Positions 24,350-32,380 of a stretch of 55,608 nucleotides of DNA are shown piece by piece. Numbering within the stretch: the stretch's first letter is position 1; every line of letters begins with the position of its first letter. The stretch is from the NCBI RefSeq assembly GCF_900130055.1, contig NZ_FQXU01000014.1, positions 1-55,608 of the forward strand, written 5' to 3'. A program made the translations under genes and the position numbers. The notes under the pieces were generated by a model. It was given only the letters and a program-made list of their open reading frames with translations, ran no database searches and had not been told where the DNA came from. This DNA comes from Clostridium intestinale DSM 6191 (GTDB taxonomy: Bacteria; Bacillota; Clostridia; Clostridiales; Clostridiaceae).

Positions 24350-24841
24350 ATGGGAATAAGAGTTACACCATTAGATAAAAGCGAAATCCAAGTACTTTTA
24401 GATATTCTACTTGAAAGAGCAAAGTGGTTAGAAAGTATTGGTCAACCTATGTGGAGCATTGAAAATTTAGATCCAGTTAATTTTGAAAAAATGTATCCTA
24501 ACTATAAACCATATCTAATTTATGAAAATGATAACATTATTGGTGGATTTGTTTTGCTTGAACACGATGATTTTCTGTGGAGTGAAGAGGATAATGAAAA
24601 AGCTCTTTATATACATAAATTAGTGATAAAATCTGAATTTGCAGGAAAAGGGTATGCTGAAAAAGTTATAGTTTTAATAAAAGAGTTAGCTAGACAAGCA
24701 AAGGTTCAATATTTAAGATTAGATTGCTATGGAGATAGAGTATATCTTAGAAAGCTATACGAGAAATGTGAATTTTATAAAAAGCGTGAGACAGTTATGG
24801 ATGATGGTATAGTATTATTATCTTATGAGTTTTTATTATAA
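24350..24841 (+). CDS. GNAT-family N-acetyltransferase
   Basis: Acetyltransferase of 163 residues. Motif A is LVIKSEFAGKGYAEKVIVLIKEL near residues 94-116, followed by RLDCYGDRVYLRKLYEKCEF. The layout suits small amino-group acetyltransferases; the substrate is unknown. Tandem ATG codons occur at 24347 and 24350; the second is better spaced (7 bases) from AAGGAGG. It follows the previous GNAT gene by 20 bases and shares its transcript. Confidence 0.85.
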   Translation: MGIRVTPLDKSEIQVLLDILLERAKWLESIGQPMWSIENLDPVNFEKMYPNYKPYLIYENDNIIGGFVLLEHDDFLWSEEDNEKALYIHKLVIKSEFAGKGYAEKVIVLIKELARQAKVQYLRLDCYGDRVYLRKLYEKCEFYKKRETVMDDGIVLLSYEFLL

Positions 24842-24903
24842 CTCAATAAATATTAAGACTAAAAATAAATATGACTAATAAAACATGAGAGGTAAATCAA
24901 AAT

Positions 24904-25380
24904 ATGCGCATTAAAATCATTAAAGGAAATATGAATCACATAAATGACTGCGAAGAAGCCCTAATGAATTCAGAACTTGGAAGAATATATTTTTCAAAGG
25001 CAGGAAGTGCTAGAAAGACATTAGAAGAAGGATTTTCTAAAGAAGAAATATATGTAGCAGTAGATATAAACAACAATTGTTTGGGATTTTTGTGGTTTAT
25101 TATAAGTGGAGCGTTTCATTCCTTTCCTTATCTACATATAATTGCAGTAAAAGAAGAAAGTCGTAACCATGGAGTAGGCAAAAGGCTATTACAATACTTT
25201 GAGGACATTTGCTCTAAAGGCTTTTCAAAAGTATTTTTAGTGGTTGGAGATTTTAATCCAGATGCAAAAAGACTATATGAAAAAATCGGATATACTGAAG
25301 TGGGTTGTTTACCAAGTTTGTATAGAGAGGGAATAAATGAACATTTAATGATGAAAATAAGAGAAGAGTTTATAAAATAA
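24904..25380 (+). CDS. GNAT-family N-acetyltransferase
   Basis: Acetyltransferase of 158 residues. Motif A is IIAVKEESRNHGVGKRLLQYFEDI near residues 79-102, and the C-terminal DFNPDAKRLYEKIGYTEVG is the usual GNAT end. The aromatic FLWFIISGAFHSFPYLHI before motif A is typical of RimI-like members. The ribosome binding site is GAGAGG. It is 62 bases after the previous GNAT gene, probably in the same unit. The substrate is unknown. Confidence 0.85.
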   Translation: MRIKIIKGNMNHINDCEEALMNSELGRIYFSKAGSARKTLEEGFSKEEIYVAVDINNNCLGFLWFIISGAFHSFPYLHIIAVKEESRNHGVGKRLLQYFEDICSKGFSKVFLVVGDFNPDAKRLYEKIGYTEVGCLPSLYREGINEHLMMKIREEFIK

Positions 25381-25424
25381 GTATGGTATAGTGTAGTTGG
25401 AAGTATTTAAAGGAGTGGTTGCCA

Positions 25425-25496
25425 ATGGATAAGATATTAATAGTTAAGAATTTACACAAAACTACTTCCAAATGTAACAAGTTAATAATATTTTGA
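25425..25496 (+). CDS. Putative 23-residue peptide or truncated gene start
   Basis: A short frame, MDKILIVKNLHKTTSKCNKL then IIF, begins 6 bases after a strong ribosome binding site (AAAGGAGTGG, 25409-25418). Its first 12 residues resemble the N-terminus of ABC-transporter ATPases, so it may be the stump of a degraded gene. Arms TTGGAAGTA (25397-25405) and TACTTCCAA (25463-25471) could fold the region and partly cover the start. It lies between two GNAT genes. Whether it is made is unknown. Confidence 0.35.
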   Translation: MDKILIVKNLHKTTSKCNKLIIF

Positions 25497-25618
25497 TGTA
25501 CAGTTAATAAAAAATAAAGTATGTCTTCATAATAGTAATTATTTATATTTGAAGTAGTTAAAAAACTATTTTAGGGTATCGTTATGCCCAAAATTTAAAT
25601 TTATGGAGGCAATTAAAA

Positions 25619-26176
25619 ATGAAATATGAATTAATTAAGAGTAATGAAATTATAGATGAGAAGAAGACCGTTTATAGTTTGGAAACAGAAAGATTAAACC
25701 TAATACCATTACAACCATATCAACTTGAATTAGCAATAGATAATTATGAAGAAATGCAAATAGATTTAGGCTTAAGAGTGATAAATTCAGTTATAGATGA
25801 AGAAATGGATTATGTAATGAAAATAAGGTTAAAAAGAGTACTTGAGGATATTAAAAACTATTTGTGGTTAACTAATTGGGCTATAATTCATAAAGAAGAA
25901 AAACAGATAATTGGATTTATAATACTTAAGGGAGTTCCTAATGAGTTTGGTGAAGTAATAGTTGGATATGTTGCTGAAGAGAGTTTTCAGAGAAAAGGTT
26001 ATGCTACTGAAGCTTTAAAAGCACTAATTCAATGGGTTTTTCAAAATCCACAAGCTCTTTGTGTGATTATGGATACTGAAAAAGACAATTTACCATCAAA
26101 CAAGCTACTAGAAAAATTAGGAGCTGTTAAATATAAGGAAACAGATGAACTATTCTGGTGGAAAATAGGCAGGTAA
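25619..26176 (+). CDS. GNAT-family N-acetyltransferase (RimJ/RimL type)
   Basis: Acetyltransferase of 185 residues. ETERLNLIPLQPYQLELAI at the start is typical of the RimJ/RimL branch. Motif A is GYVAEESFQRKGYATEALKAL near residues 118-138, followed by MDTEKDNLPSNKLLEKLGA. The start follows TGGAGG by 8 bases. A 240-base gap with a possible small hairpin (GGGTATCGTTATGCCC near 25575) separates it from the preceding genes, so it probably has its own promoter. The substrate is unknown. Confidence 0.85.
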   Translation: MKYELIKSNEIIDEKKTVYSLETERLNLIPLQPYQLELAIDNYEEMQIDLGLRVINSVIDEEMDYVMKIRLKRVLEDIKNYLWLTNWAIIHKEEKQIIGFIILKGVPNEFGEVIVGYVAEESFQRKGYATEALKALIQWVFQNPQALCVIMDTEKDNLPSNKLLEKLGAVKYKETDELFWWKIGR

Positions 26177-26213
26177 AACTATAATATACTATTATTTAAA
26201 TAAGATAACATTT

Positions 26214-26247
26214 ATAAGGGTTGCGATATAGCAGCTCTTATTTTTTT
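26214..26247 (+). terminator. Terminator after the fourth GNAT gene
   Basis: ATAAGGGTTGC / GCAGCTCTTAT with two G-U pairs and a GATATA loop, then TTTTTT. Confidence 0.85.
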
Positions 26248-26382
26248 ATGTAATTATTACAAAAATAATTCTAAATATCAATTATATGGTAAAATTTTAT
26301 TGGGGACAAGTGAGTTATAAGTTTTTAATATGTAACGCAGAAATATCAACAAATTATTATTAGAATTAAAGGAGAAGGACAA

Positions 26383-27210
26383 ATGCAATGTAACATAAAA
26401 GATATATTAATAAATTATGAAATAATTGGTGAAGGTAAGCCAATTATTATGATACATGGATACTATGCTGATAATAGGGTAATGGCGGGTTGCATGGAGC
26501 CAGTATTTAGTGCAAGAGATGGATATAAGAGAATATATATAGATCTACCTGGGATGGGAAAATCAGAAGCGCCTGAGTGGATTACGACTTCAGATGACAT
26601 GCTAGAGGTTGTAGTTGATTTTATTAAAAAAATTGTACCAAATGAAAACTTTCTTATTGCAGGTAATTCATATGGTGGATATATTACAAGAGGTGTAATG
26701 CATGAGATGATGGATAGGGTTGATGGATTTGCATTAATTTGTCCAATAACAATACCAGAATACAAGAAACGTACTTTACCTGAACATGTTGTTTTAGTAA
26801 GAGATACTGAACTGTTATCTAGGCTTAATAAAGATGATGCAGAAGATTTCAATTCTTCTATGGTAACTCAAAGTGAAAGAATTTATGAGAGATATCAAAA
26901 CGAAATAATGAGTGGTGTTAAAGCAGCAAATAGTGACTTTTTACAAAACATAATGAAAAATGGGTACGGGTTTTCATTCGATTTAAATAAAGAATCTAAA
27001 ATATTTGATAAACCATCACTTATATTATTAGGAAGACAAGATGACAGCGTGGGCTATAAAGATGCATTAACTATGTTAGATAAATATCCAAGGGCTACAT
27101 TTTCAATATTAGATGGTGCAGGTCATAATCTTCAAATTGAGCGAGAAGAGGCATTTAACTCATTGATTAATGAATGGCTTACCAGAGTTGAGCGACAAAA
27201 AAGTAATTAA
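26383..27210 (+). CDS. Alpha/beta hydrolase
   Basis: Cytosolic alpha/beta-fold hydrolase of 275 residues. The oxyanion-hole HGYYADNRVM is near residue 25. The nucleophile elbow is GNSYGG with Ser96. The acid is likely the Asp in LLGRQDDSVGY near residue 220 and the catalytic His is in GAGHNLQIE near residue 247. The lid region is variable, so the substrate cannot be told; small esters or lactones are typical. The start follows AAAGGAGAAGGACAA. It is monocistronic. Confidence 0.87.
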   Translation: MQCNIKDILINYEIIGEGKPIIMIHGYYADNRVMAGCMEPVFSARDGYKRIYIDLPGMGKSEAPEWITTSDDMLEVVVDFIKKIVPNENFLIAGNSYGGYITRGVMHEMMDRVDGFALICPITIPEYKKRTLPEHVVLVRDTELLSRLNKDDAEDFNSSMVTQSERIYERYQNEIMSGVKAANSDFLQNIMKNGYGFSFDLNKESKIFDKPSLILLGRQDDSVGYKDALTMLDKYPRATFSILDGAGHNLQIEREEAFNSLINEWLTRVERQKSN

Positions 27211-27247
27211 ATCAATTTATAAATGAAGCTAAGAGAGGAAAACTTAG

Positions 27248-27712
27248 TTAATCATTAGTTTTATTTTTAATTAATTCTATTTCAGCCATTAAGGAATTAA
27301 TACGGGCTTCTAGTTCATTGATTTTATCAGTTTGACTTTGAGCGTTTTCAGGTTTTGGGGCAGTAGGACTATTCGGGCCACAATATGGATTATTTATATT
27401 ATAATTTTTAGGATTGTAATATAAACCTGGACCACCTTGGAAATATTGTTGTTGTGCATTATATGTTAATATTACTTGACCAAGTAGTTCAAACCAGTTT
27501 CCGAGTGCATTCTGAACGTTAAAAGGCATATTACCTGCCAATATCTCTCCAAGAATAGCTCCTATAATAACGAATAGTTCAGGATTTAAGCTTTGAAATC
27601 CATTGGGGATATCTTTGCAACCTTCATTAGTAGATTCATTTTCATTATTTGATTTAGTATAGCCGCAGGCTCTAGCAAAATCTTCAAAATTACTCCACCC
27701 ATTAAAATTCAC
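27248..27712 (-). CDS. Protein of unknown function with hydrophobic centre and C-terminal coiled coil
   Basis: Protein of 154 residues starting at GTG, 4 bases after GAGGGGA. Residues about 40-85 are hydrophobic (LNPELFVIIGAILGEILAG then MPFNVQNALGNWFELLGQVI), followed by a short glycine/tyrosine/asparagine-rich stretch (QYFQGGPGLYY, NPKNYNINNPYCGPN) and a coiled coil (DKINELEARINSLMAEIELI). The layout resembles small envelope or spore-associated proteins, but I cannot name it. The hydrophobic region looks more like paired amphipathic helices than a clear membrane span. Confidence 0.7.
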   Translation of the reverse strand: MNFNGWSNFEDFARACGYTKSNNENESTNEGCKDIPNGFQSLNPELFVIIGAILGEILAGNMPFNVQNALGNWFELLGQVILTYNAQQQYFQGGPGLYYNPKNYNINNPYCGPNSPTAPKPENAQSQTDKINELEARINSLMAEIELIKNKTND

Positions 27713-27804
27713 AGCTTCCCCTCAGACATAATTACTTTAATCTATGATATTCTTTTTAATTATAATAGATGATACTTTTTAATATGAAAATTATAGTAAA
27801 GTAT

Positions 27805-27837
27805 AAAAAGCAGTTCTACAAATAAGGACTGCTTTTT
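27805..27837. terminator. Strong orphan hairpin with A and T tracts in a divergent gap
   Basis: AAAAAGCAGTTC / GGACTGCTTTTT, a 12-bp stem (one G-U) with a 9-base loop, bidirectional in form. It lies between the starts of two divergent genes (27712 minus and 27970 plus), where no gene end needs a terminator. It may end a short unannotated RNA. Confidence 0.6.
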
Positions 27838-27969
27838 GCTGTTAAAAAATAAAAATAAAGTGAAAATAGATAAATTTTTATTGATAAACAATAAAAAGTG
27901 TGATATTCTTTATTTACAAATTAGAATAAGATTAAAAGATCATCAATTTTTTTAGGAGGGTTTATCTAT

Positions 27970-28815
27970 ATGTTAAAGAATAAAAAAACTATAACTTTAA
28001 TTTGTACAGCTATACTAGCTGTGGCAATTATAAATGGTCAAACAGTTAATGCAGCAATTTCAAAAACACTATCTATTTTTAGGGCTCAGGATTTAAAAGG
28101 AGTAACTGTAACTATTGATGATATTCAACAGATTCAGAGTAAGCTTTCAAGTGGGCAGGGAGAGATAAGTCTTGAAAAGATGGGAAACATAAAGGTACAA
28201 GGAGGACAGAAGAAAGTTTCTTCAAAAGAAGATGTAAAAAGCATTACAGATGTTACAGTAGCTTTTCCATCAGTTCTTGATGGGGTGGTACCAAGTGTTA
28301 ATGTTGTTGAACCTACAGCTATTGAGTTCACACTGAAGGCAGAGAATGTAAATGAAATAATGAAATCCTATGGAGCTACAAAACTTCTACCAGCAAATAT
28401 TGATGGTAAGACTTTTAAAATAGATTTTGCTTCTCAGGTGACTATGAACTACAGTATAAACAATAAACCTATAACAATTATGGAGACAAAATCTCCAGAA
28501 ATAACAGTGCCTGATGATGTGGATATTGACGCAGTGTATGATGCAGTTGTAGAAATGCCTATAATTCCTCAAAGGCTACAATCACAGCTTAAGTCTATGA
28601 AGGATTGGAAAAGCACTCTGTATATTCCAGTGATAGAATCAGAAATGACTGAAGTTAATATAAACGGTGCAAAAGGATATATGTCTAAGGATTATGGAAA
28701 TTCAGAAGAGAACTCTGAATCAGCAGTAATTTGGTACGATAAGGGTATTATCTATGTTGTATCCGGACAAGTAGACAGTGAAGAGCTTTTAAAGATTGCA
28801 AAATCTGTTAAATAA
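27970..28815 (+). CDS. Secreted protein with DUF4367-like C-terminus
   Basis: Protein of 281 residues. Residues 1-29 form a signal peptide (KNKKT, hydrophobic core ITLICTAILAVAIIN, cut near VNA-AI). There is no lipobox cysteine, so it is exported or membrane-associated. The C-terminus ESAVIWYDKGIIYVVSGQVDSEELLKIAKSVK is the DUF4367 signature, usually found in anti-sigma-like and lipoprotein-sorting proteins. It begins a three-gene unit with the ABC exporter that follows after 23 bases. It is probably the extracellular partner of that transporter; its ligand is unknown. The start follows TAGGAGGG. Confidence 0.8.
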   Translation: MLKNKKTITLICTAILAVAIINGQTVNAAISKTLSIFRAQDLKGVTVTIDDIQQIQSKLSSGQGEISLEKMGNIKVQGGQKKVSSKEDVKSITDVTVAFPSVLDGVVPSVNVVEPTAIEFTLKAENVNEIMKSYGATKLLPANIDGKTFKIDFASQVTMNYSINNKPITIMETKSPEITVPDDVDIDAVYDAVVEMPIIPQRLQSQLKSMKDWKSTLYIPVIESEMTEVNINGAKGYMSKDYGNSEENSESAVIWYDKGIIYVVSGQVDSEELLKIAKSVK

Positions 28816-28838
28816 AGCTTTGCTTATGAGGTGATAGG

Positions 28839-29747
28839 ATGGTAATAGAGACAGAAAGTTTAACAAAATATTATGGAAATAAAATTGGCTGTAAAGACAT
28901 ATCAATATCAGTAGGTGAGGGAGAAATTTTTGGATTTCTTGGTCCTAATGGGGCAGGAAAAAGTACATTTATAAAAATGATGGTAGGCTTATTATTTCCA
29001 ACCAGTGGAAAAGCTTTTGTATTGGGTAGGCCTGTTGGCGATATCGATGTAAGAAAGAAAATAGGATATCTGCCTGAAAACTTTAAATATCAGGATTGGA
29101 TGACTGGTGAAGACCTCCTAAACTTCCATGCTTCCTTATATAAGTTGGACAAAAAAAGTGCCGCATCAAAGATAGAAGAGGTTCTTGATATTGTGAAACT
29201 TAAAGGGCATGAGAGTTATCGTGTAGGCACCTATAGCAAGGGAATGCAGCAACGTATAGGATTAGCATGTGCTCTTTTAACAGATCCAGATCTGCTTTTT
29301 TTAGATGAACCTACTTCAGCACTTGATCCTGTGGGTAGGAAAGAAGTAAGGGAAATAATGACTACCTTGAAGTCTAAGGGAAAAACAGTATTACTTAACA
29401 GCCATCTTCTAAGTGAGGTTGAAGCTGTGTGTGATAGTGCGGCTATAATTAAAAGGGGCAGTATAATTAAGTATGGAAAAATGGATGACATACTTGAAAG
29501 CAAGTTAATCCTTGAGATACAAGCAGAAAATTTAAGTAATGAAATTTTAAGCAAGCTTAAAGAGTTTGATAGTTCGCTTACACAATCAAACAACAAGCTA
29601 AATATGCAAATTAAGAGCAAAACTGATATACATTGCATAGCATCTATAATAGTTAACGGAGGAGGAAGACTATTCGAACTTTCACCAAAGAAAGTTTCAC
29701 TTGAAAATGTGTTCTTAAACTTGATAGAAGGGGGTGAGCAAAGGTGA
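28839..29747 (+). CDS. ABC transporter ATP-binding protein (ABC-2 type)
   Basis: ATPase subunit of 302 residues. Walker A GPNGAGKS near residue 36, Q-loop region YLPENFKYQDWMTG, signature YSKGMQQR near 136 (the SKGM variant common in ABC-2 exporters), Walker B LLFLDEPTSALDP, and the switch His in LLNSHLLSEVE. The C-terminal extension (about 220-302) is typical of ATPases paired with ABC-2 permeases. Its stop overlaps the permease start (GTGA), so they are translationally coupled. The cargo is not known. Confidence 0.9.
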   Translation: MVIETESLTKYYGNKIGCKDISISVGEGEIFGFLGPNGAGKSTFIKMMVGLLFPTSGKAFVLGRPVGDIDVRKKIGYLPENFKYQDWMTGEDLLNFHASLYKLDKKSAASKIEEVLDIVKLKGHESYRVGTYSKGMQQRIGLACALLTDPDLLFLDEPTSALDPVGRKEVREIMTTLKSKGKTVLLNSHLLSEVEAVCDSAAIIKRGSIIKYGKMDDILESKLILEIQAENLSNEILSKLKEFDSSLTQSNNKLNMQIKSKTDIHCIASIIVNGGGRLFELSPKKVSLENVFLNLIEGGEQR

Positions 29748-30598
29748 TTGCAATAGCAGCAGCATCCTTTAAGGAAGCTTTAAGGAAAAAAATATTAATA
29801 CTTGTTGCAGCACTTACTCTTGTTTACCTTACATTATTTGGGGTAATCACTCATTTTGCAGTAGAAGATCTTGCAAGAGCGGGAACTTTAAATACAATAA
29901 ATGCTCTTGATGTAGCTTCAAATATAATATCATTTTTAGGGTTTTATTTTTCAAGTATGCTTGTGGCATTTCTTACGATTATGGCATCTATAGGTTCAAT
30001 TTCTTCAGAAATTGAAAGTGGTGTAATACATTCTATAATAACACGTCCAATTAAACGATCTAGTTATATAATTGGAAAATACCTTGGACTTGGAGCATTA
30101 TCAGTGATATATTCAGTTTTTCTATTTATATCAATAATTACAATATGTACAGTATTTAAACTTCCTATAGTAAATAGCCTTGAACCTCTAAATATAATAA
30201 AAGGTCTTTTGTTTTTTACTCTGGAACCAATAGCTATTTTAGCTCTTTCTATTTTAGGAAGTGCTTCATTTAAAACACTAAGCAATGGGATATTTGTTAT
30301 TTCAATATATATTTTAGGACTTATAGGTGGAGTAATGGAACAGGTAGGCTCCATGCTCTCAAATCAAAGTCTTATAAATCTAGGGATTATTTCTAGCTTA
30401 ATTTCACCCTTCGATATAATATACAGGCAGATGATTTCGTCCATATTTAGAAATATTGGTATTACAGGTCCTTTCATGGGCTCAGGCGGTATAACAAGTA
30501 CAGCTCCAAGTATATGGATGATTGTCTACATACTTATCTATATTCCTGGGTTAGTTAGCTTAGCAGTAAGAAAATTCAGCTTAAAGGACATTTCATGA
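29744..30598 (+). CDS. ABC-2 type transporter permease
   Basis: Membrane protein of 284 residues with about six hydrophobic segments. A long loop between the first two includes the export-permease feature SISSEIESGVIHSIITRPIKRSSYIIGKYLG (the cytoplasmic coupling region, about 86-115), followed by hydrophobic segments near 120, 165, 190 and 260. The GTG start overlaps the preceding stop codon and follows GGGGTGAG. It partners with the ATPase upstream; the substrate is unknown. Confidence 0.87.
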   Translation: MIAIAAASFKEALRKKILILVAALTLVYLTLFGVITHFAVEDLARAGTLNTINALDVASNIISFLGFYFSSMLVAFLTIMASIGSISSEIESGVIHSIITRPIKRSSYIIGKYLGLGALSVIYSVFLFISIITICTVFKLPIVNSLEPLNIIKGLLFFTLEPIAILALSILGSASFKTLSNGIFVISIYILGLIGGVMEQVGSMLSNQSLINLGIISSLISPFDIIYRQMISSIFRNIGITGPFMGSGGITSTAPSIWMIVYILIYIPGLVSLAVRKFSLKDIS

Positions 30599-30641
30599 TG
30601 CTTATAAAATAAGTTAGTAATTAAATTATGTGAGGTAATAT

Positions 30642-31988
30642 ATGAAGATAAAGTTAATTCAACCTGCAATGCGCCAAAGACCTATGGATACAAAATTAAA
30701 AACAAGAATGTCTCCCTCATTAGCTTTATTAACAATAGCTAATCTTACTCCAAAAAAGCATGAAGTTATTATTGAAAATGAGAACATTGAGAGTATAAAT
30801 TTTGATGAAGCTGTAGATTTGGTAGCCATAACTGTTACTGTAGATGTTATGAATAGAGCTGTGGAAATATCCAAAGAATTTCAAAAGCGTGGAGTAACAG
30901 TAGTAGCAGGTGGGATACATATTACCGCAGATCCAGAAAGTGCTAGTAGAAGTTTTGATGTTATATGCGTTGGAATGGCTGAGAGAGTTTGGGAAAAAAT
31001 TCTTAAAGATAAAGAAAATAACTCCCTAAAAAAGATATATTCTGATATGCACAATATAGAAGGAAATGAAATAGTATCACCAAAGTATGAGATTATTGAC
31101 ACTAATAAATACTTATACACCAACATAATTAGTACAAGTAGAGGTTGCCCCTTCGAATGTGATTTTTGTTATAATAGCTGCAAAAGTGGACTTAGAACAT
31201 ATATAAATAGACCAGTAGAGGATGTAGTTAAGGATATAAAAGCTTTAAAAACAAAGCATATAATGTTTATTGATGATAACTTTATAGGAAATCCACCATG
31301 GACAAGAAGGCTTTTAGAGGAAATCAAACCTCTTAAATTAAAGTGGAATGCTGCGGTTACCTCTAATATAGGGAATATGCCAGAGCTATTAGATGGGATG
31401 AAGGAAGCAGGTTGTGAAAGTCTTTTTATAGGTTTTGAAAGCATAAACAGCAACTCAATAGCAAATGTTCACAAAATACAAAACAGTGTAAAAAGATATG
31501 AAAAACTTGTGGAGGAAGTTCATAAAAGAGGAATAATGATAAATGCAAGTTTTGTCTTTGGATTAGATGAAGATGATGCATCTGTATTTAAAGACACCTT
31601 AGAATGGATAATTAAAAACAAGATAGAAACAGTAACCTCCCATATCCTTACCCCCTATCCTGGAACAAAACTATATGAATCATTATTAAAAGAAAATAGA
31701 ATTGTAGACTTTAATCTATCAAATTATAATACCTCACATGTGGTATATAAACCTAAAAATATAACCCCAGAAGAACTATATAATGGTTACTTATGGATCT
31801 ATAAAGAAATATATACCTTCAAAAATATAATAAAAAGACTTCCAAAATCTAAAAAACAATGGATTCCATTTTTAGCTTTTAACTTGTTTTATAGGAAGTT
31901 TGGAAAATTTACAGAACTACTTTGCAACATAGCTTCATTTAAAAATATAGGAAGATTTTTTAGATGGGTGGCTTATCGTATAAACTAA
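30642..31988 (+). CDS. Radical SAM protein with B12-binding-like N-terminus
   Basis: Enzyme of 448 residues. Residues about 1-130 are a cobalamin-binding-like Rossmann domain (LVAITVTVDVMNRAVEI, VAGGIHITADPESA). The radical SAM core begins at Cys169-x3-Cys173-x2-Cys176 (SRGCPFECDFCYN), ligating the 4Fe-4S cluster. A C-terminal segment (about 370-448) is DUF4070-like. This is the class E (BchE/hopanoid-like) architecture, carrying out methylation or other radical chemistry on an unknown substrate. It is 43 bases after the ABC permease and probably in the same unit. The classical B12-ligand motif DxHxxG is not evident, so cobalamin dependence is only likely. Confidence 0.85.
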   Translation: MKIKLIQPAMRQRPMDTKLKTRMSPSLALLTIANLTPKKHEVIIENENIESINFDEAVDLVAITVTVDVMNRAVEISKEFQKRGVTVVAGGIHITADPESASRSFDVICVGMAERVWEKILKDKENNSLKKIYSDMHNIEGNEIVSPKYEIIDTNKYLYTNIISTSRGCPFECDFCYNSCKSGLRTYINRPVEDVVKDIKALKTKHIMFIDDNFIGNPPWTRRLLEEIKPLKLKWNAAVTSNIGNMPELLDGMKEAGCESLFIGFESINSNSIANVHKIQNSVKRYEKLVEEVHKRGIMINASFVFGLDEDDASVFKDTLEWIIKNKIETVTSHILTPYPGTKLYESLLKENRIVDFNLSNYNTSHVVYKPKNITPEELYNGYLWIYKEIYTFKNIIKRLPKSKKQWIPFLAFNLFYRKFGKFTELLCNIASFKNIGRFFRWVAYRIN

Positions 31989-32002
31989 ATATTTATAGTT
32001 AA

Positions 32003-32046
32003 AAATAGTAGCTTTAGTGTTAGAAATTAAAGCTACTATTTTTTTA
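32003..32046 (+). terminator. Terminator after the radical SAM gene
   Basis: AAATAGTAGCTTTA / TAAAGCTACTATTT with an 11-base loop and a T run. The outer arms (AAATAGTAGC / GCTACTATTT) recur in the terminator of the type I toxin-antitoxin RNAs at 33663-33706. Confidence 0.9.
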
Positions 32047-32168
32047 TTTTTATACAAGGGTTAATATGCTATTTTGATTAATATTGAAAAAATAGTACAA
32101 TAAATATAATAGAAAGTCTAAAAATATCTGAGAATAAAGAGAGTAAGATTCAAGAACTGAAGGAAAAT

Positions 32169-32378
32169 ATGTCTAAAATATATAATTGGATAACTGAAGA
32201 AAGTATTAATAGTTTATTAGTAAAATATAATACCTCATTAAAAGATAAGAAAAAAGAAGCAGAATATAAAGCAGAATTACTTCAAATACAAGATTATTTA
32301 GAAGAATTACAGAAAACTATAATTAATAGAACAGTGGACAAGTTATTTTTATTTCATAAAATTATAGGAGGAGAATAA
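32169..32378 (+). CDS. Small helical protein upstream of the exonuclease gene
   Basis: Protein of 69 residues, starting after AAGGA (4 bases before the ATG), with the coiled-coil-like KKKEAEYKAELLQIQDYLEELQKTI. The frame stays open for 27 codons upstream (back to the stop at 32085) but no better start exists. Its stop is 2 bases before the TTG start of the exonuclease gene, whose ribosome binding site lies inside it, so they are coupled. It is not recognised. It could be a partner of the exonuclease or the 3' part of a decayed gene. Confidence 0.6.
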   Translation: MSKIYNWITEESINSLLVKYNTSLKDKKKEAEYKAELLQIQDYLEELQKTIINRTVDKLFLFHKIIGGE

Positions 32379-32380
32379 TA

